Below, piece by piece: positions 37,972-46,936 of a DNA stretch of 64,000 nucleotides. Location of the stretch: contig CAVXZK010000003.1 in NCBI GenBank assembly GCA_963766365.1, positions 302,647-366,646 of the forward strand. Direction: 5' to 3'. This stretch comes from JALORV01 sp963766365 (lineage in GTDB: Bacteria > Pseudomonadota > Gammaproteobacteria > Burkholderiales > Burkholderiaceae_F). The translations under genes were made by a program, and so were the position numbers. Below the pieces are notes generated by a model, which worked only from the letters and a program-made list of their open reading frames with translations, searched no databases and was not told where the DNA came from. Numbering within the stretch: the first letter of the stretch is position 1; each line of letters begins with the position of its first letter.

Positions 37972-38949
37972 ATGACGATCATCCGCCAGACCGCCGCCTT
38001 CGCCGTCGCGCTTGCTGCAGCGATCTCCGCGCCGGCCTACGCCCAGACCACGCTCAAGATCGGCTACGCGACCGCGCCGACTTCGCACTACGGTGTGGGT
38101 ACAACCGCGTTCTGCGATGACCTGGAAAAGCGCACGCAGAGCCGCTACAAGTGCCAGCAGTTCGCCAGCTCGGCACTCGGCGGCGAGCGCGAGATGATCG
38201 AGGCCGTGCAGCTGGGTACGCTCGACATTGTCAACACGTCGACCGGCCCGGTCGGCAACTTCGTGCCGGAAGTGAACATTGTCGACATCCCGTTCCTGTT
38301 CCGCGACTACGATCATGCGCGGCGCGTGCTTGACGGACCGATCGGCGACGACCTGCGCGCCAAGTTCCCGGCCAAGGGTCTGGTGGCCATTGCCTGGACC
38401 GAGAATGGCTTTCGCCACATGACGAACTCGAAGCGCCCGATCGTCAAGCCCGACGATGCCAAGGGGCTGAAGATCCGCAGCATGCAAAACAAGGTCCACA
38501 TCCAGGCGTTCCAGTCGATCGGCATCCAACCGACACCAATGGCGTTTCCGGAGCTGTTCACAGCGCTGCAGCAGGGCACGGTCGACGGGCAGGAAAATCC
38601 GATCCCGGTGATCCTGTCGGCCAAGTTCGCCCAGGTGCAGAAGCACCTGTCGCTGACCGGCCATGTCTACTCCCCGGCGCTAATCATCGTCTCACCGGCG
38701 CTGTGGACCAAGCTCTCCGACGCCGACAAGAAGGCGTTCGTGGACGCCGGCAAGGCGGGTTCGGCGGCGCAACGCAAGAAGGTCAACGACGACGAACGCG
38801 ACGGCATCGCGCAACTGCGTGCCTCCGGCATGGAAGTCGTGACGGCGGTTGACGGATCGGCCTTCCGCACGGCGATGACGCCGGTGTGGACCGACTTCGC
38901 CAAGCAGTTTGGCGCCGACAACATCAAGAAGATCCAGGACTACAAGTAG
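37972..38949 (+). CDS. dctP: TRAP transporter dicarboxylate-binding protein DctP
   Basis: ATG 37972 follows TAGGAG, and the 325-residue precursor has a Sec signal cleaved near AYAQT. The DctP fold is complete, with the carboxylate-binding arginine in DAKGLKIRSMQNKVH and the hinge segment FTALQQGTVDGQENP. This pattern is that of C4-dicarboxylate or sugar-acid binding proteins. It leads a complete TRAP operon with dctQ and dctM, although a hairpin terminator lies in between. Confidence 0.94.
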   Translation: MTIIRQTAAFAVALAAAISAPAYAQTTLKIGYATAPTSHYGVGTTAFCDDLEKRTQSRYKCQQFASSALGGEREMIEAVQLGTLDIVNTSTGPVGNFVPEVNIVDIPFLFRDYDHARRVLDGPIGDDLRAKFPAKGLVAIAWTENGFRHMTNSKRPIVKPDDAKGLKIRSMQNKVHIQAFQSIGIQPTPMAFPELFTALQQGTVDGQENPIPVILSAKFAQVQKHLSLTGHVYSPALIIVSPALWTKLSDADKKAFVDAGKAGSAAQRKKVNDDERDGIAQLRASGMEVVTAVDGSAFRTAMTPVWTDFAKQFGADNIKKIQDYK

Positions 38950-38972
38950 TCACGCGCGTTCCCGAACCTGTG

Positions 38973-39006
38973 ACGACGGCGGCCTACGGCCGCCGTCGTG
39001 CTTTTT
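38973..39006 (+). terminator. Stem-loop with T tract between dctP and dctQ
   Basis: ACGACGGCGGCC and GGCCGCCGTCGT form a 12-base stem with loop TAC, followed by GCTTTTTCC. It is a strong intrinsic terminator just after dctP. Partial read-through would give more binding protein than permease, a known stoichiometry strategy in binding-protein-dependent systems. Confidence 0.85.
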
Positions 39007-39018
39007 CCACCCCTGTCG

Positions 39019-39510
39019 ATGAAGCGCCGGCTCCTCGCACTTGACCGCCTGATCAGCAACATCGTGTGGGCGGTGGCTGCGGCGCTGCTGGGTGTGGTCG
39101 CCTGCATGGGGCTCTACCAGGTGCTGGTGCGATTTGTCTTCAACCAGCCCAGCCCGTGGACCGAGGAACTGATCGGCCGGCTGTTGATCTGGACCGTCGC
39201 GCTGGGTATCGCCGCCGGCTTTCGGCAGGGAGCTCTCGTCTCTGTGGATCTGATGCTGCGGCTGTCGACGGGGCGCTGGCACCGCGTCGTGCGTGGCGTG
39301 ATCCTGTTCATGACGCTCGCCTTTCTCGCGCTGCTGGGCTGGCTTGGCTTCGACCTGGCGTGGCGGATCCGTTTCCAGACCTTCGCCACACTGCCGCTGT
39401 CGATCGCCTGGGCCTACCTGGCGTTGCCGGTGGGTGCGGTGTTCTCGATTCTGGCGGTGATCGCGCACCACGCCAGTCCGATCAACCGCGAACTCGAAGT
39501 ACAGCAATAG
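39019..39510 (+). CDS. dctQ: TRAP transporter small permease DctQ
   Basis: ATG 39019 gives 163 residues with four helices; an upstream ATG at 38998 falls inside the terminator stem. The motif PSPWTEELIGRLLIWTVALG and the following FRQGALVSVDLML are typical of DctQ. No good ribosome site is visible, which together with the upstream terminator suggests low expression. It is followed after ten bases by dctM. Confidence 0.92.
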   Translation: MKRRLLALDRLISNIVWAVAAALLGVVACMGLYQVLVRFVFNQPSPWTEELIGRLLIWTVALGIAAGFRQGALVSVDLMLRLSTGRWHRVVRGVILFMTLAFLALLGWLGFDLAWRIRFQTFATLPLSIAWAYLALPVGAVFSILAVIAHHASPINRELEVQQ

Positions 39511-39520
39511 GACAGCGCCG

Positions 39521-40798
39521 ATGTCGATCGCGATGCTGATCACGATGCTGCTGGCCTTCGCGTTCTCGATCGCGGTGGCGGTGGCGATCGGGCTTTCGGG
39601 ATTTGTCGGCATGGTGGGCTTCACCGAGCTGCCGTGGATTGCGATGCCGAAGGAGATGTTCACCGCGATCGACCGCTTTCCGCTGGCGGCGATCCCGTTC
39701 TTCATCCTCGCCGGCAACCTGATGGAGACCGGGGGCATCTCGCGCCGCTTGGTCGACTTCGCAAAGTCGCTGGTGGGCCGTGTGCAGGGCGGCCTGCCGA
39801 TGACCTGTGTGCTCACCTGCATGATCTTCGCCGCGGTCTCCGGCTCGTCGGTGGCGACGACGTTCGCGATAGGCGCAATCCTGATCCCCGCACTGATCAA
39901 GCACGGCTATCCAAGACCGTGGGCGGCGGCCCTGCAGGCGAGCAGTGCCGAGCTCGGCGTCGTGATACCGCCGTCGATCCCGATGATCCTGTACGGCGTG
40001 GCGGCCGAGGTGTCGATCGGGGAGCTCTTCATCGCCGGCCTCGGACCGGGGCTGCTGATCGGTGGCGCGCTGATGCTGTTTGTCTATCTGTACTGCCGGT
40101 GGAAGGGCTGGGGCAAGCGCGACGGCGCAGATCGGCTGTCCGTGTTGGCCGCGACGCGAAAGGCCGCGTGGGCGCTGCTGATGCCGGTCATCATCCTCGG
40201 CGGCATCTATGGCGGGGTCTTCACGCCGACCGAAGCGTCGGTGGTGGCCGTGTTCTACGCGCTGATCGTGGGACTCTTCATCTACCGCGAGTTCACGCTG
40301 CGCGACGTCTGGGCCGCGCTGAAGAAGTCGGTGATCTCCGCGGCAGTGATCATGTTCATCATCGCCAATGCCGGGTTCTTCGCCTACCTGATCACGCGTG
40401 CCGGCGTGCCGGAACAGATCGGCCAGTTCCTGAAAGCGACGCTGCAGTCGCCCGAACTTTTCCTGCTCGGCGTGAACGTCGCCCTGTTCCTGATCGGCAT
40501 GTTCATCGAGACCTCGGCGTCGATCATCGTGCTGGCGCCGATCCTGGCGCCGGTGGCGGTGCACTTCGGCATCGATCCGGTGCACTTCGGACTGATCATG
40601 GTCGTCAACCTGGCGCTCGGCATGATCACCCCGCCGTTCGGAGTCAACCTTTTCGCGGCCTGCACCGTGGCGCGCATCTCGGTCGACCAGATCGTGACGA
40701 AGCTGCTGCCCTTCGTCGGCGTGGTGCTCGCGTGCCTCGCGACGATCACCTACTTCCCGCCGTTGTCTCTGGTCCTGCGCGACCTCGTTTACCGTTAG
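39521..40798 (+). CDS. dctM: TRAP transporter large permease DctM
   Basis: This 425-residue membrane protein has the standard DctM length with about 12 helices. Conserved stretches include FPLAAIPFFILAGNLMETGG, ASSAELGVVIPPSIPMILYG and GMITPPFGVNLFAA. It is the sodium-coupled translocation subunit of the dctPQM operon. It clearly differs from the long DctM at 24624-26444, so the window has two separate TRAP systems. Confidence 0.95.
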   Translation: MSIAMLITMLLAFAFSIAVAVAIGLSGFVGMVGFTELPWIAMPKEMFTAIDRFPLAAIPFFILAGNLMETGGISRRLVDFAKSLVGRVQGGLPMTCVLTCMIFAAVSGSSVATTFAIGAILIPALIKHGYPRPWAAALQASSAELGVVIPPSIPMILYGVAAEVSIGELFIAGLGPGLLIGGALMLFVYLYCRWKGWGKRDGADRLSVLAATRKAAWALLMPVIILGGIYGGVFTPTEASVVAVFYALIVGLFIYREFTLRDVWAALKKSVISAAVIMFIIANAGFFAYLITRAGVPEQIGQFLKATLQSPELFLLGVNVALFLIGMFIETSASIIVLAPILAPVAVHFGIDPVHFGLIMVVNLALGMITPPFGVNLFAACTVARISVDQIVTKLLPFVGVVLACLATITYFPPLSLVLRDLVYR

Positions 40799-40870
40799 CC
40801 CGGCAGCACCTGCCGCTTCGCCCGCGCGCCTGACGGGCGTTAGCGCAGTCACCCGTGGTCAAATCGTGTT

Positions 40871-42553
40871 GTGGATGCGATGTACCAGACGCTGCTGATC
40901 GCCGGGTTGCTGCTGTTTGCGGCGATTTCCCTGTCGGCGTTTTCGACACGCATCGGCGTGCCGTCGCTGCTGGTATTCCTTGCGGTGGGCATCTTTGCGA
41001 CCGAACTCCCGGTGCTGCAGGCGGTAAGAATCGACCTGGACACGGCCGCACTCGTCGGGAATCTTGCCCTGGCGGTCATCCTGCTCGATGGTGGACTGCG
41101 CACGCGAGTTGCCACGTTCCGCATGGTTGCGCGTCCCGCGCTTGCCCTGGCAACGGTCGGCGTCGTGCTGACGGCGGCGATCGTCGGGGTGGCCGGGGCG
41201 ATGCTGCTGAAACTGGATTGGCGTTACGGTCTGCTGCTGGGCGCCATCGTGGGCTCCACCGACGCGGCGGCTGTGTTTGCACTGCTCGGCAGCAGCGGGG
41301 TGCGCCTGAACGAGCGGGTCGAATCGACCCTCGAAGTCGAGTCGGGCCTCAACGACCCGATGGCGGTGTTCCTGACGCTCGGCATGATCTCGCTGATCCA
41401 GGCACCCGAGCAGTCGATCGCCGACTTGCTGCCGATGTTCCTGGAGCAGCTGGGGATCGGCCTTCTGTCCGGCGCGGCACTCGGGCACTTGCTGTCCCTG
41501 GCGGTGGCACGCGTCCGGCTGCACGAGTCGCTGTACGCGCTGCTGATCCAGTCCGGCGGACTGGTGATCTTTGCGCTGGCGAGTGCGCTGGGCGGCAGCG
41601 GCTTCCTCGCGATCTACCTCGCGGGGATGCTGGTGGCGGCGCGCCGGACGCACGTCGGTGAAGACGTGCTGCGCGTCAGCGACGGCTTCGCCTGGCTGGC
41701 GCAGGCCGGCATGTTCCTGGTATTGGGCATCATCACCGATGCGCGCGGGCTGCTCGGTGTGGCGGGGCCGGCCCTGCTGATCGCCGGAGTCCTGATGTTC
41801 GTGGCGCGGCCGCTCGCCGTGGCAATCTGCCTGGCGCCGTTCCGCTTTCCGCAGCGGGAGGTGGGCTTCATTGGCTGGATCGGCATGCGCGGCGCCGTGC
41901 CGATCGTGCTGGGGCTTTTCCCGCTGCTCGCCGGGCTGCCGCAGGCGCAATTGCTGTTCCATGTCGCGTTCTTCATCGTGCTGCTGTCGCTGCTGCTGCA
42001 GGGCAGTTCGCTGCCGCTGGCGGCTCGAGCCGCCGCGGTCATGTCGTGGCGACCGAGCGCGGCGGTCGCGACGGCACCCCTGGAGGGCGGTGCCGGAGCG
42101 CGCGAGGTGCTGCAGTTCGTCGTGGCGGATCGCGCTCCCTCGACCCGTCGCCCGCTCGACGAACTCGAGTGGCCGGACGGAGCCCGCGTCATCGACGTGG
42201 AACGGGACGGCCAGCTTGTGCAGACCTCGGCTCTGCGCCGTGGCGATCTGGTCGCTGTCGTGGCGCCGGCCGCGCAGGTGAGCGCACTCGAGGAGATGTT
42301 CGGGCCGGCGGCAGCCGATGGTGAAATGACGCTCGCGGCCTCGGCGACGCTCGGCGACCTCGAGGACTATTACGGAGCCCCGGTGCCGGCGGGCTTGCTG
42401 CGCGAGACCACGATCGGACGCTACGCCGAGCAGGTCCTGCGCGGCCGGGCTGCCAGCGGCGACATCATCGTGCTGGGAAGACTGAGCCTGCGTGTGCGCG
42501 AATCGAGCGCAGGCAGCGTGCGCTCGTTCAGCCTGCAGCTGGCACGGCGTTAG
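40871..42553 (+). CDS. CPA1-family potassium/proton antiporter, NhaP2/CvrA-like
   Basis: This starts at GTG 40871 or ATG 40880 (560 residues from GTG). About 12 helices of the Na+/H+ exchanger fold occupy residues 1-385. They include the ion-binding GAIVGSTDAAAVFALL and VESGLNDPMAVFLT regions. The soluble tail has a TrkA_C-like domain (about 425-485) and a CorC/HlyC-type transporter-associated domain (about 490-560), the NhaP2 arrangement. It probably expels potassium or sodium under osmotic or pH stress. Its stop codon is the left end of an inverted repeat. Confidence 0.9.
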   Translation: MDAMYQTLLIAGLLLFAAISLSAFSTRIGVPSLLVFLAVGIFATELPVLQAVRIDLDTAALVGNLALAVILLDGGLRTRVATFRMVARPALALATVGVVLTAAIVGVAGAMLLKLDWRYGLLLGAIVGSTDAAAVFALLGSSGVRLNERVESTLEVESGLNDPMAVFLTLGMISLIQAPEQSIADLLPMFLEQLGIGLLSGAALGHLLSLAVARVRLHESLYALLIQSGGLVIFALASALGGSGFLAIYLAGMLVAARRTHVGEDVLRVSDGFAWLAQAGMFLVLGIITDARGLLGVAGPALLIAGVLMFVARPLAVAICLAPFRFPQREVGFIGWIGMRGAVPIVLGLFPLLAGLPQAQLLFHVAFFIVLLSLLLQGSSLPLAARAAAVMSWRPSAAVATAPLEGGAGAREVLQFVVADRAPSTRRPLDELEWPDGARVIDVERDGQLVQTSALRRGDLVAVVAPAAQVSALEEMFGPAAADGEMTLAASATLGDLEDYYGAPVPAGLLRETTIGRYAEQVLRGRAASGDIIVLGRLSLRVRESSAGSVRSFSLQLARR

Positions 42554-42716
42554 TGGCCTGTAACAGCCAATTCGCAACTGCCTTGCGCGCCGGCGCGGCC
42601 GATTGCTTTGTCGCTCGCCTTGCGAATATGCGACGGCTATTCGATGCGGCTCGCTTCGCGCACTCGGCTCGCGCGGGCGCGCCTTTCAGTCCCGACTCCA
42701 CTGTTTCAGGCCACTA
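42551..42716. repeat. Inverted-repeat element joining two convergent stop codons
   Basis: The left end TAGTGGCCTGTAACAG (42551-42566) and the right end, read on the minus strand as TAGTGGCCTGAAACAG (42716-42701), match at 15 of 16 positions. Each begins with the TAG stop of its flanking gene. The interior holds further GC-rich imperfect pairing and no gene. It may be a non-autonomous MITE-like element or a bidirectional terminator; no target duplication was identified. Confidence 0.7.
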
Positions 42717-43484
42717 GACGCAGCGGCCGCCGTCGACCTCCAGGCAGGCGCCGGTGATGAAGCCCGCCTCATCGGAGGCGAGATAGACGCAGGCGCTCGC
42801 GACATCCTCGGGCGTGGAAAAGCGCCCGAGCGGAATCGTCGCGAGGAACTTCTTGCGGTTTTCCGGCGTATCCGGCATGCCCATGAACTCGGTCACGAGG
42901 CCGGTTGCACCGATCACCGGGTTGACGCAATTGACGCGGATCTTGTCGGGTCCGAGCTCGGCCGCCATCGACCTGCTCGTGACGATGACCGCGCCCTTGC
43001 TGCCGTTGTACCAGGTCAATCCAGGCCGCGGTCGTACCCCCGCGGTCGAGGCGATGTTGACGAAGCAGCCACCACCGCGCAGGCGGAAGTACGGCACCAT
43101 GTGGATCGCGGTCCAGTAGATCGACTTCACGTTGACGGCGTAGACGCGATCGAACTCCGCCTCGGTCACGCCCAGCAGCGGCTGGTTGCGGTGCGTCGTT
43201 CCGGCGTTGTTGATGACGATGTCGAGGTGCCCGAAGTGGGCCAGCGCGGTATCCAGCATGGCTTTCACGTCGCTGCCGCGCGTGACGTCGCCGTACGCGA
43301 ACTCGGCGCGGCCGCCACTGGCGCGGATGCCGGCCACCACCGCGATGCCCGCATCGCGCGTGATGTCGTTGACGACGACGGCGCATCCTTCGCCGGCGAA
43401 ACGCTCGGCGATGCCCTTGCCGAAGCCCGAGGCTGCTCCGGTCACGACGGCCACCTTCCCTGCAAGACGACTCTTGGTGCTCAT
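42714..43484 (-). CDS. Short-chain dehydrogenase/reductase
   Basis: This 256-residue classical SDR has the cofactor motif VTGAASGFGKGIAERF, NNAGTTH, the catalytic serine in NIASTAG and YxxxK in TWYNGSKGAVIV. The acidic segment after the second strand (VVNDITR) favours NAD(H). It resembles FabG-like oxidoreductases of unknown substrate. It follows the aldehyde dehydrogenase on the same strand with 110 bases between, so an alcohol-to-aldehyde-to-acid oxidation pair is plausible. Confidence 0.92.
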   Translation of the reverse strand: MSTKSRLAGKVAVVTGAASGFGKGIAERFAGEGCAVVVNDITRDAGIAVVAGIRASGGRAEFAYGDVTRGSDVKAMLDTALAHFGHLDIVINNAGTTHRNQPLLGVTEAEFDRVYAVNVKSIYWTAIHMVPYFRLRGGGCFVNIASTAGVRPRPGLTWYNGSKGAVIVTSRSMAAELGPDKIRVNCVNPVIGATGLVTEFMGMPDTPENRKKFLATIPLGRFSTPEDVASACVYLASDEAGFITGACLEVDGGRCV

Positions 43485-43594
43485 GGCTCCCTGCTGAATT
43501 GGCTGCCGCGCTCGCTCTATGTCAATCGGAGCACAGTATGCATCGTGTGCGAAAGAAGCTTGTCATCTCGCGCGAGCTGGGACGGTCCACTGAT

Positions 43595-45067
43595 TCAGCC
43601 ATGCCTGATCGCGATGGTCTTCAGTGTCGTGAAACCCAGCAGCGCCTCGAAGCCCTTTTCGCGCCCATAGCCGCTCGACTTCACGCCGCCGAACGGCAGT
43701 TCGACGCCGCCGCCGGCACCGTAGTTGTTGATGAACACCTGGCCGCTGCGCAGCTTGCGCGCGAGCCGCATCTGCCGCGCGCCGTCGCGTGTCCAGAGTC
43801 CGGCGACGAGGCCGAACCTCGTGCCGTTGGCGATGCGCAGCGCCTCGTCCTCGCTGTCGAAGGGCATTGCAGCGAGCACCGGACCGAAGATCTCCTCCTG
43901 CGCGAGACGATGTGTCGGCGGGACATCGCGCAGCAGCGTCGGTGCCTGGTAGAAGCCGGTCTGTGGTGCATCGTCGACGACGTGTCCCTGCGCGGCCATG
44001 ACAATGCCGTCGTGCTGCGCCTGGCTCAGGTAATCCCACACACGCTGCAACTGCGTCTGACGGATCAGCGGACCGACGTCGAGATCGGCCAGGGCCGGTC
44101 CAACGCGTAACCGGGAAATCGACTCGCCGACACGCGCGAGCAGGTCATCGTAGATGGCGCGCTCGACCAGCAGCCGGCTGCCCGCCGAGCAGGTCTGCCC
44201 GGCGTTCTGCACGATCGCATTGACGACCACGGGGACCACGGCGGCCAGATCCGCATCGGCGAAGACGAGCTGTGGCGACTTGCCGCCCAGTTCCAGCGTC
44301 ACCGGGCAGTGATGACGAGCTGCAGCCTGCGTGACCGCGGTTCCGGTGACCGGCGAACCGGTGAAGCTGATGTGATCGATCCCCGGGTGCGCGGCCAGCG
44401 CTGCGCCGGCTTCGGCACCATAGCCGGTGACGATATTCAGCGCGCCCTCCGGAAAGCCGGCCTCGGTCGCCAGTTCGGCGACGCGCAGCAGCGACAGGCA
44501 GGCATCCTCGGCGGGCTTCACGACGCAGGCATTGCCGGCGGCCAGCGCCGCGCCGACGCTGCGGCCGAATATCTGCATCGGGTAGTTCCACGGGATGATG
44601 TGACCGGTCACGCCGTGCGGCTCGCGGATCGTCAGTACCGTCATGCCGGATTGATAGGGAATCGTCTCGCCGTGGAGCTTGTCTGCGGCGCCGGCGTAGT
44701 ACTCGAAGTAGCGCGCCAGTGCGAGTGCGTCGGCACGCCCCTGCTTCAGTGGCTTGCCGGTCGTGCGCGATTCGAGCCGCGCCAGTTCGTCTGCATGATC
44801 GAGCACGGCGACCGAGAGTTTCATCAGCAGGCGGCCGCGCTCGGTGGCACTCAAGCGGCCCCAGTCGCCGTCGAAGCAATCGCCCAGCGCGCGGCGGGCT
44901 GCCGCCACGGCGGTGTCGATGTCGACTGCGTTGCCGCGTGCGATGCGGGCGAAGGCTGCACCGTCCGAGGGATCGATGACATCGATCGTCTGGCCGGAGT
45001 TCGAGGCCGCCCAGCGGTTGCCGATGAAGTGATGTGCTCCGGCGGTGGCGGCCCAGTTGCCGTCCAT
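43595..45067 (-). CDS. Aldehyde dehydrogenase (NAD(P)-dependent)
   Basis: ATG 45067 with GGAGG upstream is preferred (490 residues) over in-frame starts 12 and 66 bases further out. The ALDH superfamily pattern is complete: IIPWNYPMQIFGRS, ISFTGSPVTGTAV, the general-base Glu in VTLELGGKSPQLVF, the catalytic Cys in NAGQTCSAGSRLLV and EEIFGPVLAAMPF near the end. It oxidises an aldehyde to the acid; the substrate is unknown. It is transcribed with the SDR gene. Confidence 0.95.
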   Translation of the reverse strand: MDGNWAATAGAHHFIGNRWAASNSGQTIDVIDPSDGAAFARIARGNAVDIDTAVAAARRALGDCFDGDWGRLSATERGRLLMKLSVAVLDHADELARLESRTTGKPLKQGRADALALARYFEYYAGAADKLHGETIPYQSGMTVLTIREPHGVTGHIIPWNYPMQIFGRSVGAALAAGNACVVKPAEDACLSLLRVAELATEAGFPEGALNIVTGYGAEAGAALAAHPGIDHISFTGSPVTGTAVTQAAARHHCPVTLELGGKSPQLVFADADLAAVVPVVVNAIVQNAGQTCSAGSRLLVERAIYDDLLARVGESISRLRVGPALADLDVGPLIRQTQLQRVWDYLSQAQHDGIVMAAQGHVVDDAPQTGFYQAPTLLRDVPPTHRLAQEEIFGPVLAAMPFDSEDEALRIANGTRFGLVAGLWTRDGARQMRLARKLRSGQVFINNYGAGGGVELPFGGVKSSGYGREKGFEALLGFTTLKTIAIRHG

Positions 45068-45191
45068 CGAGTCCTCCATCCTCGAACAGTATGTTGGAGT
45101 CCGATTATTGAGCAAACCCGACAGCGGCCTCAAACCGTCCGGTGCGTGTTCACGGGGCTTTAGAATCGCCTAGCTTCCATCGGACCCCACC

Positions 45192-45740
45192 ATGAGCCTC
45201 GATCGCGTTCCTGCCGGCCGCAACATTCCTGACGAATTCAACGTCATCATCGAGATTCCGGCCCACGCGGATCCGATCAAGTACGAGGTCGACAAGGAAA
45301 CCGGCGCAGTGTTCGTCGACCGGTTCATCGGCACCTCGATGCACTACCCGTGCAACTACGGCTACGTGCCGAAGTCGCTGGCCGACGACGGGGATCCGCT
45401 CGACGTGCTGGTCATCACGCCGTTTCCGCTGCAGCCGGGGGTCGTCGTGCGCTGCCGACCGCTCGGCGTGCTGAAGATGGAGGACGAGGCGGGCGGGGAT
45501 TCCAAGCTGCTTGCCGTGCCCATCGACAAGATCCTGCCCTGGTACAAGCACTGGAAGCAGTGGTCCGACATTGCTCCCGAGCGCCTGGCGCAGATCCAGC
45601 ACTTCTTCGAGCACTACAAGGATCTCGAGAAGGGCAAGTGGGTCAAGGTGATCGGTTGGGAGGGCCCGGAGTCCGCGATCAAGGACATCCTCGACGCCGT
45701 GGAAGCCTACAAGGCGGCCTCGCCGCAGCCGGCGTTCTAG
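45192..45740 (+). CDS. ppa: Inorganic pyrophosphatase (family I)
   Basis: This 182-residue protein shows the soluble family I signature [10 protein letters not shown] (metal-binding aspartates) preceded by [19 protein letters not shown] and the C-terminal WVKVIGWEG region are present. It hydrolyses PPi in the cytoplasm. In a cell with PPi-dependent phosphofructokinase this enzyme competes for the same PPi, so its control matters for the direction of that step. TAGAAT at 45162 may be the -10 box. Confidence 0.97.
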   Translation: MSLDRVPAGRNIPDEFNVIIEIPAHADPIKYEVDKETGAVFVDRFIGTSMHYPCNYGYVPKSLADDGDPLDVLVITPFPLQPGVVVRCRPLGVLKMEDEAGGDSKLLAVPIDKILPWYKHWKQWSDIAPERLAQIQHFFEHYKDLEKGKWVKVIGWEGPESAIKDILDAVEAYKAASPQPAF

Positions 45741-45767
45741 TCCGCCTGGCGCGCTGCCATCCCGACC

Positions 45768-46934
45768 CTAACTCGGCCCATGCGGCCGCTTCAGCGCCGA
45801 GCGCTCGTTCAACTCGTCAATGTAGGCCTCGATGCCACCGGTCTCGCGTGCGAGATAGCGCTCTACGGCGTCCGCGAACGCCGGGTGGCGCAGAAGGTGG
45901 CTTGACTGCGTCTTCACCGGCTCGAAGCCGCGCGCGTGCTTGTGCTCTCCCTGTGCGCCGCCCTCGATCACCTTGAGCTTCCGCTCGATCGCGAATTCGA
46001 TCAGCTGGTAGTAGCTCACCTCGAAGTGCAGGCACGGCACGCCCTCGAGCGCACCCCAGTAGCGACCGTAGACGCGGTTGCGGTCAAAGAACGCCAGGGC
46101 AGCGGCGATGTCGCGTCCCTCGCGCGAGGCGACCACCAGCAACAGCTGGTCACTCATCGAACCCGCGATCTGCTGGAAGAAGCGCAGATTGAGGTAAGGC
46201 GTCGAATGGTGTGCCGCGTAGGTGCGTTGATAGCAGCGGTCGAACAAGGCCCAGTCGGCTTCGGTGATCTCACTGCCGACGAGGCGACGCAGCGTCACGC
46301 CGGCGGCCACCACCTTGCGACGCTCGGCGCGCACCTTCTTGCGCTTGGGCTGCGCGAGCTGTGCAAGGTAATCATCGAACGACGCATAGCCACGATTGAG
46401 CCAGTGGAACTGGACCGCGTGCCGCGTCAGCGCGCCGAGCGCTTCCAGTGTCAGCGCCTCATCCCCGGTAGGGAACAGTACGTGCAGCGAAGACAGCGTC
46501 GATGCCGCCGTGTGCTCGACCAGCGCGCGCGCAAGGCGTTCCCGATCCCCGGCACTCGCTGCCAGCAGCCGCGCACCGGGCACCGGAGTGAACGGCACCG
46601 CAGCCAGCCACTTCGGGTAGTACTCGATGCCATGGCGCTGATGAGCGTCCGCCCAGGCCCAGTCAAAGACGTACTCGCCATAGGAGTGATGCTTGCGGTA
46701 AAGCGGCACCGCTCCGCAGAGCGCACCGGACTTCCAGAGCGTCAGGTAATGCGGTTCCCATCCGGTGCGCAGTGACGCGCACCCGGTCGCGTGTAGCGCC
46801 CGGAGGAACTCGTGACTGAGGAAGGGATTGCCGTGCCCGCCGCGGACCAGCAGGTCGTTCCAGGCAGTCGCTCCGACCTGGTCCAGGTCGTGCACGATGC
46901 GCGTGCAATAATCATCTGAACCTGCGGCATCCAT
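45768..46934 (-). CDS. FemAB-like N-acyltransferase (DUF482/COG3146)
   Basis: This 388-residue protein belongs to the FemAB-like DUF482 family (GNAT fold). It has HEFLRALHATGCAS, EYVFDWAWADAHQRHGIEYY, LNRGYASFDDYLAQLAQPKR and the C-terminal EGGAQGEHKHARGFEPVKT. Relatives are annotated as peptidoglycan- or lipid-linked acyltransferases, but the substrate is not established. The ATG at 46934 is only two bases from the divergent nadE start; GTG 46895 is an alternative that would leave more room. Confidence 0.88.
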   Translation of the reverse strand: MDAAGSDDYCTRIVHDLDQVGATAWNDLLVRGGHGNPFLSHEFLRALHATGCASLRTGWEPHYLTLWKSGALCGAVPLYRKHHSYGEYVFDWAWADAHQRHGIEYYPKWLAAVPFTPVPGARLLAASAGDRERLARALVEHTAASTLSSLHVLFPTGDEALTLEALGALTRHAVQFHWLNRGYASFDDYLAQLAQPKRKKVRAERRKVVAAGVTLRRLVGSEITEADWALFDRCYQRTYAAHHSTPYLNLRFFQQIAGSMSDQLLLVVASREGRDIAAALAFFDRNRVYGRYWGALEGVPCLHFEVSYYQLIEFAIERKLKVIEGGAQGEHKHARGFEPVKTQSSHLLRHPAFADAVERYLARETGGIEAYIDELNERSALKRPHGPS

Positions 46935-46936
46935 TC

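Noticed and set aside
40859..42577. A 572-codon open frame antisense to the CPA1 antiporter
   Set aside because: It is an antisense shadow of a membrane protein with no domain features.
42551..42716. Insertion sequence between nhaP2-like and SDR genes
   Set aside because: It is too short, with no transposase and no target duplication; kept only as an inverted-repeat element.
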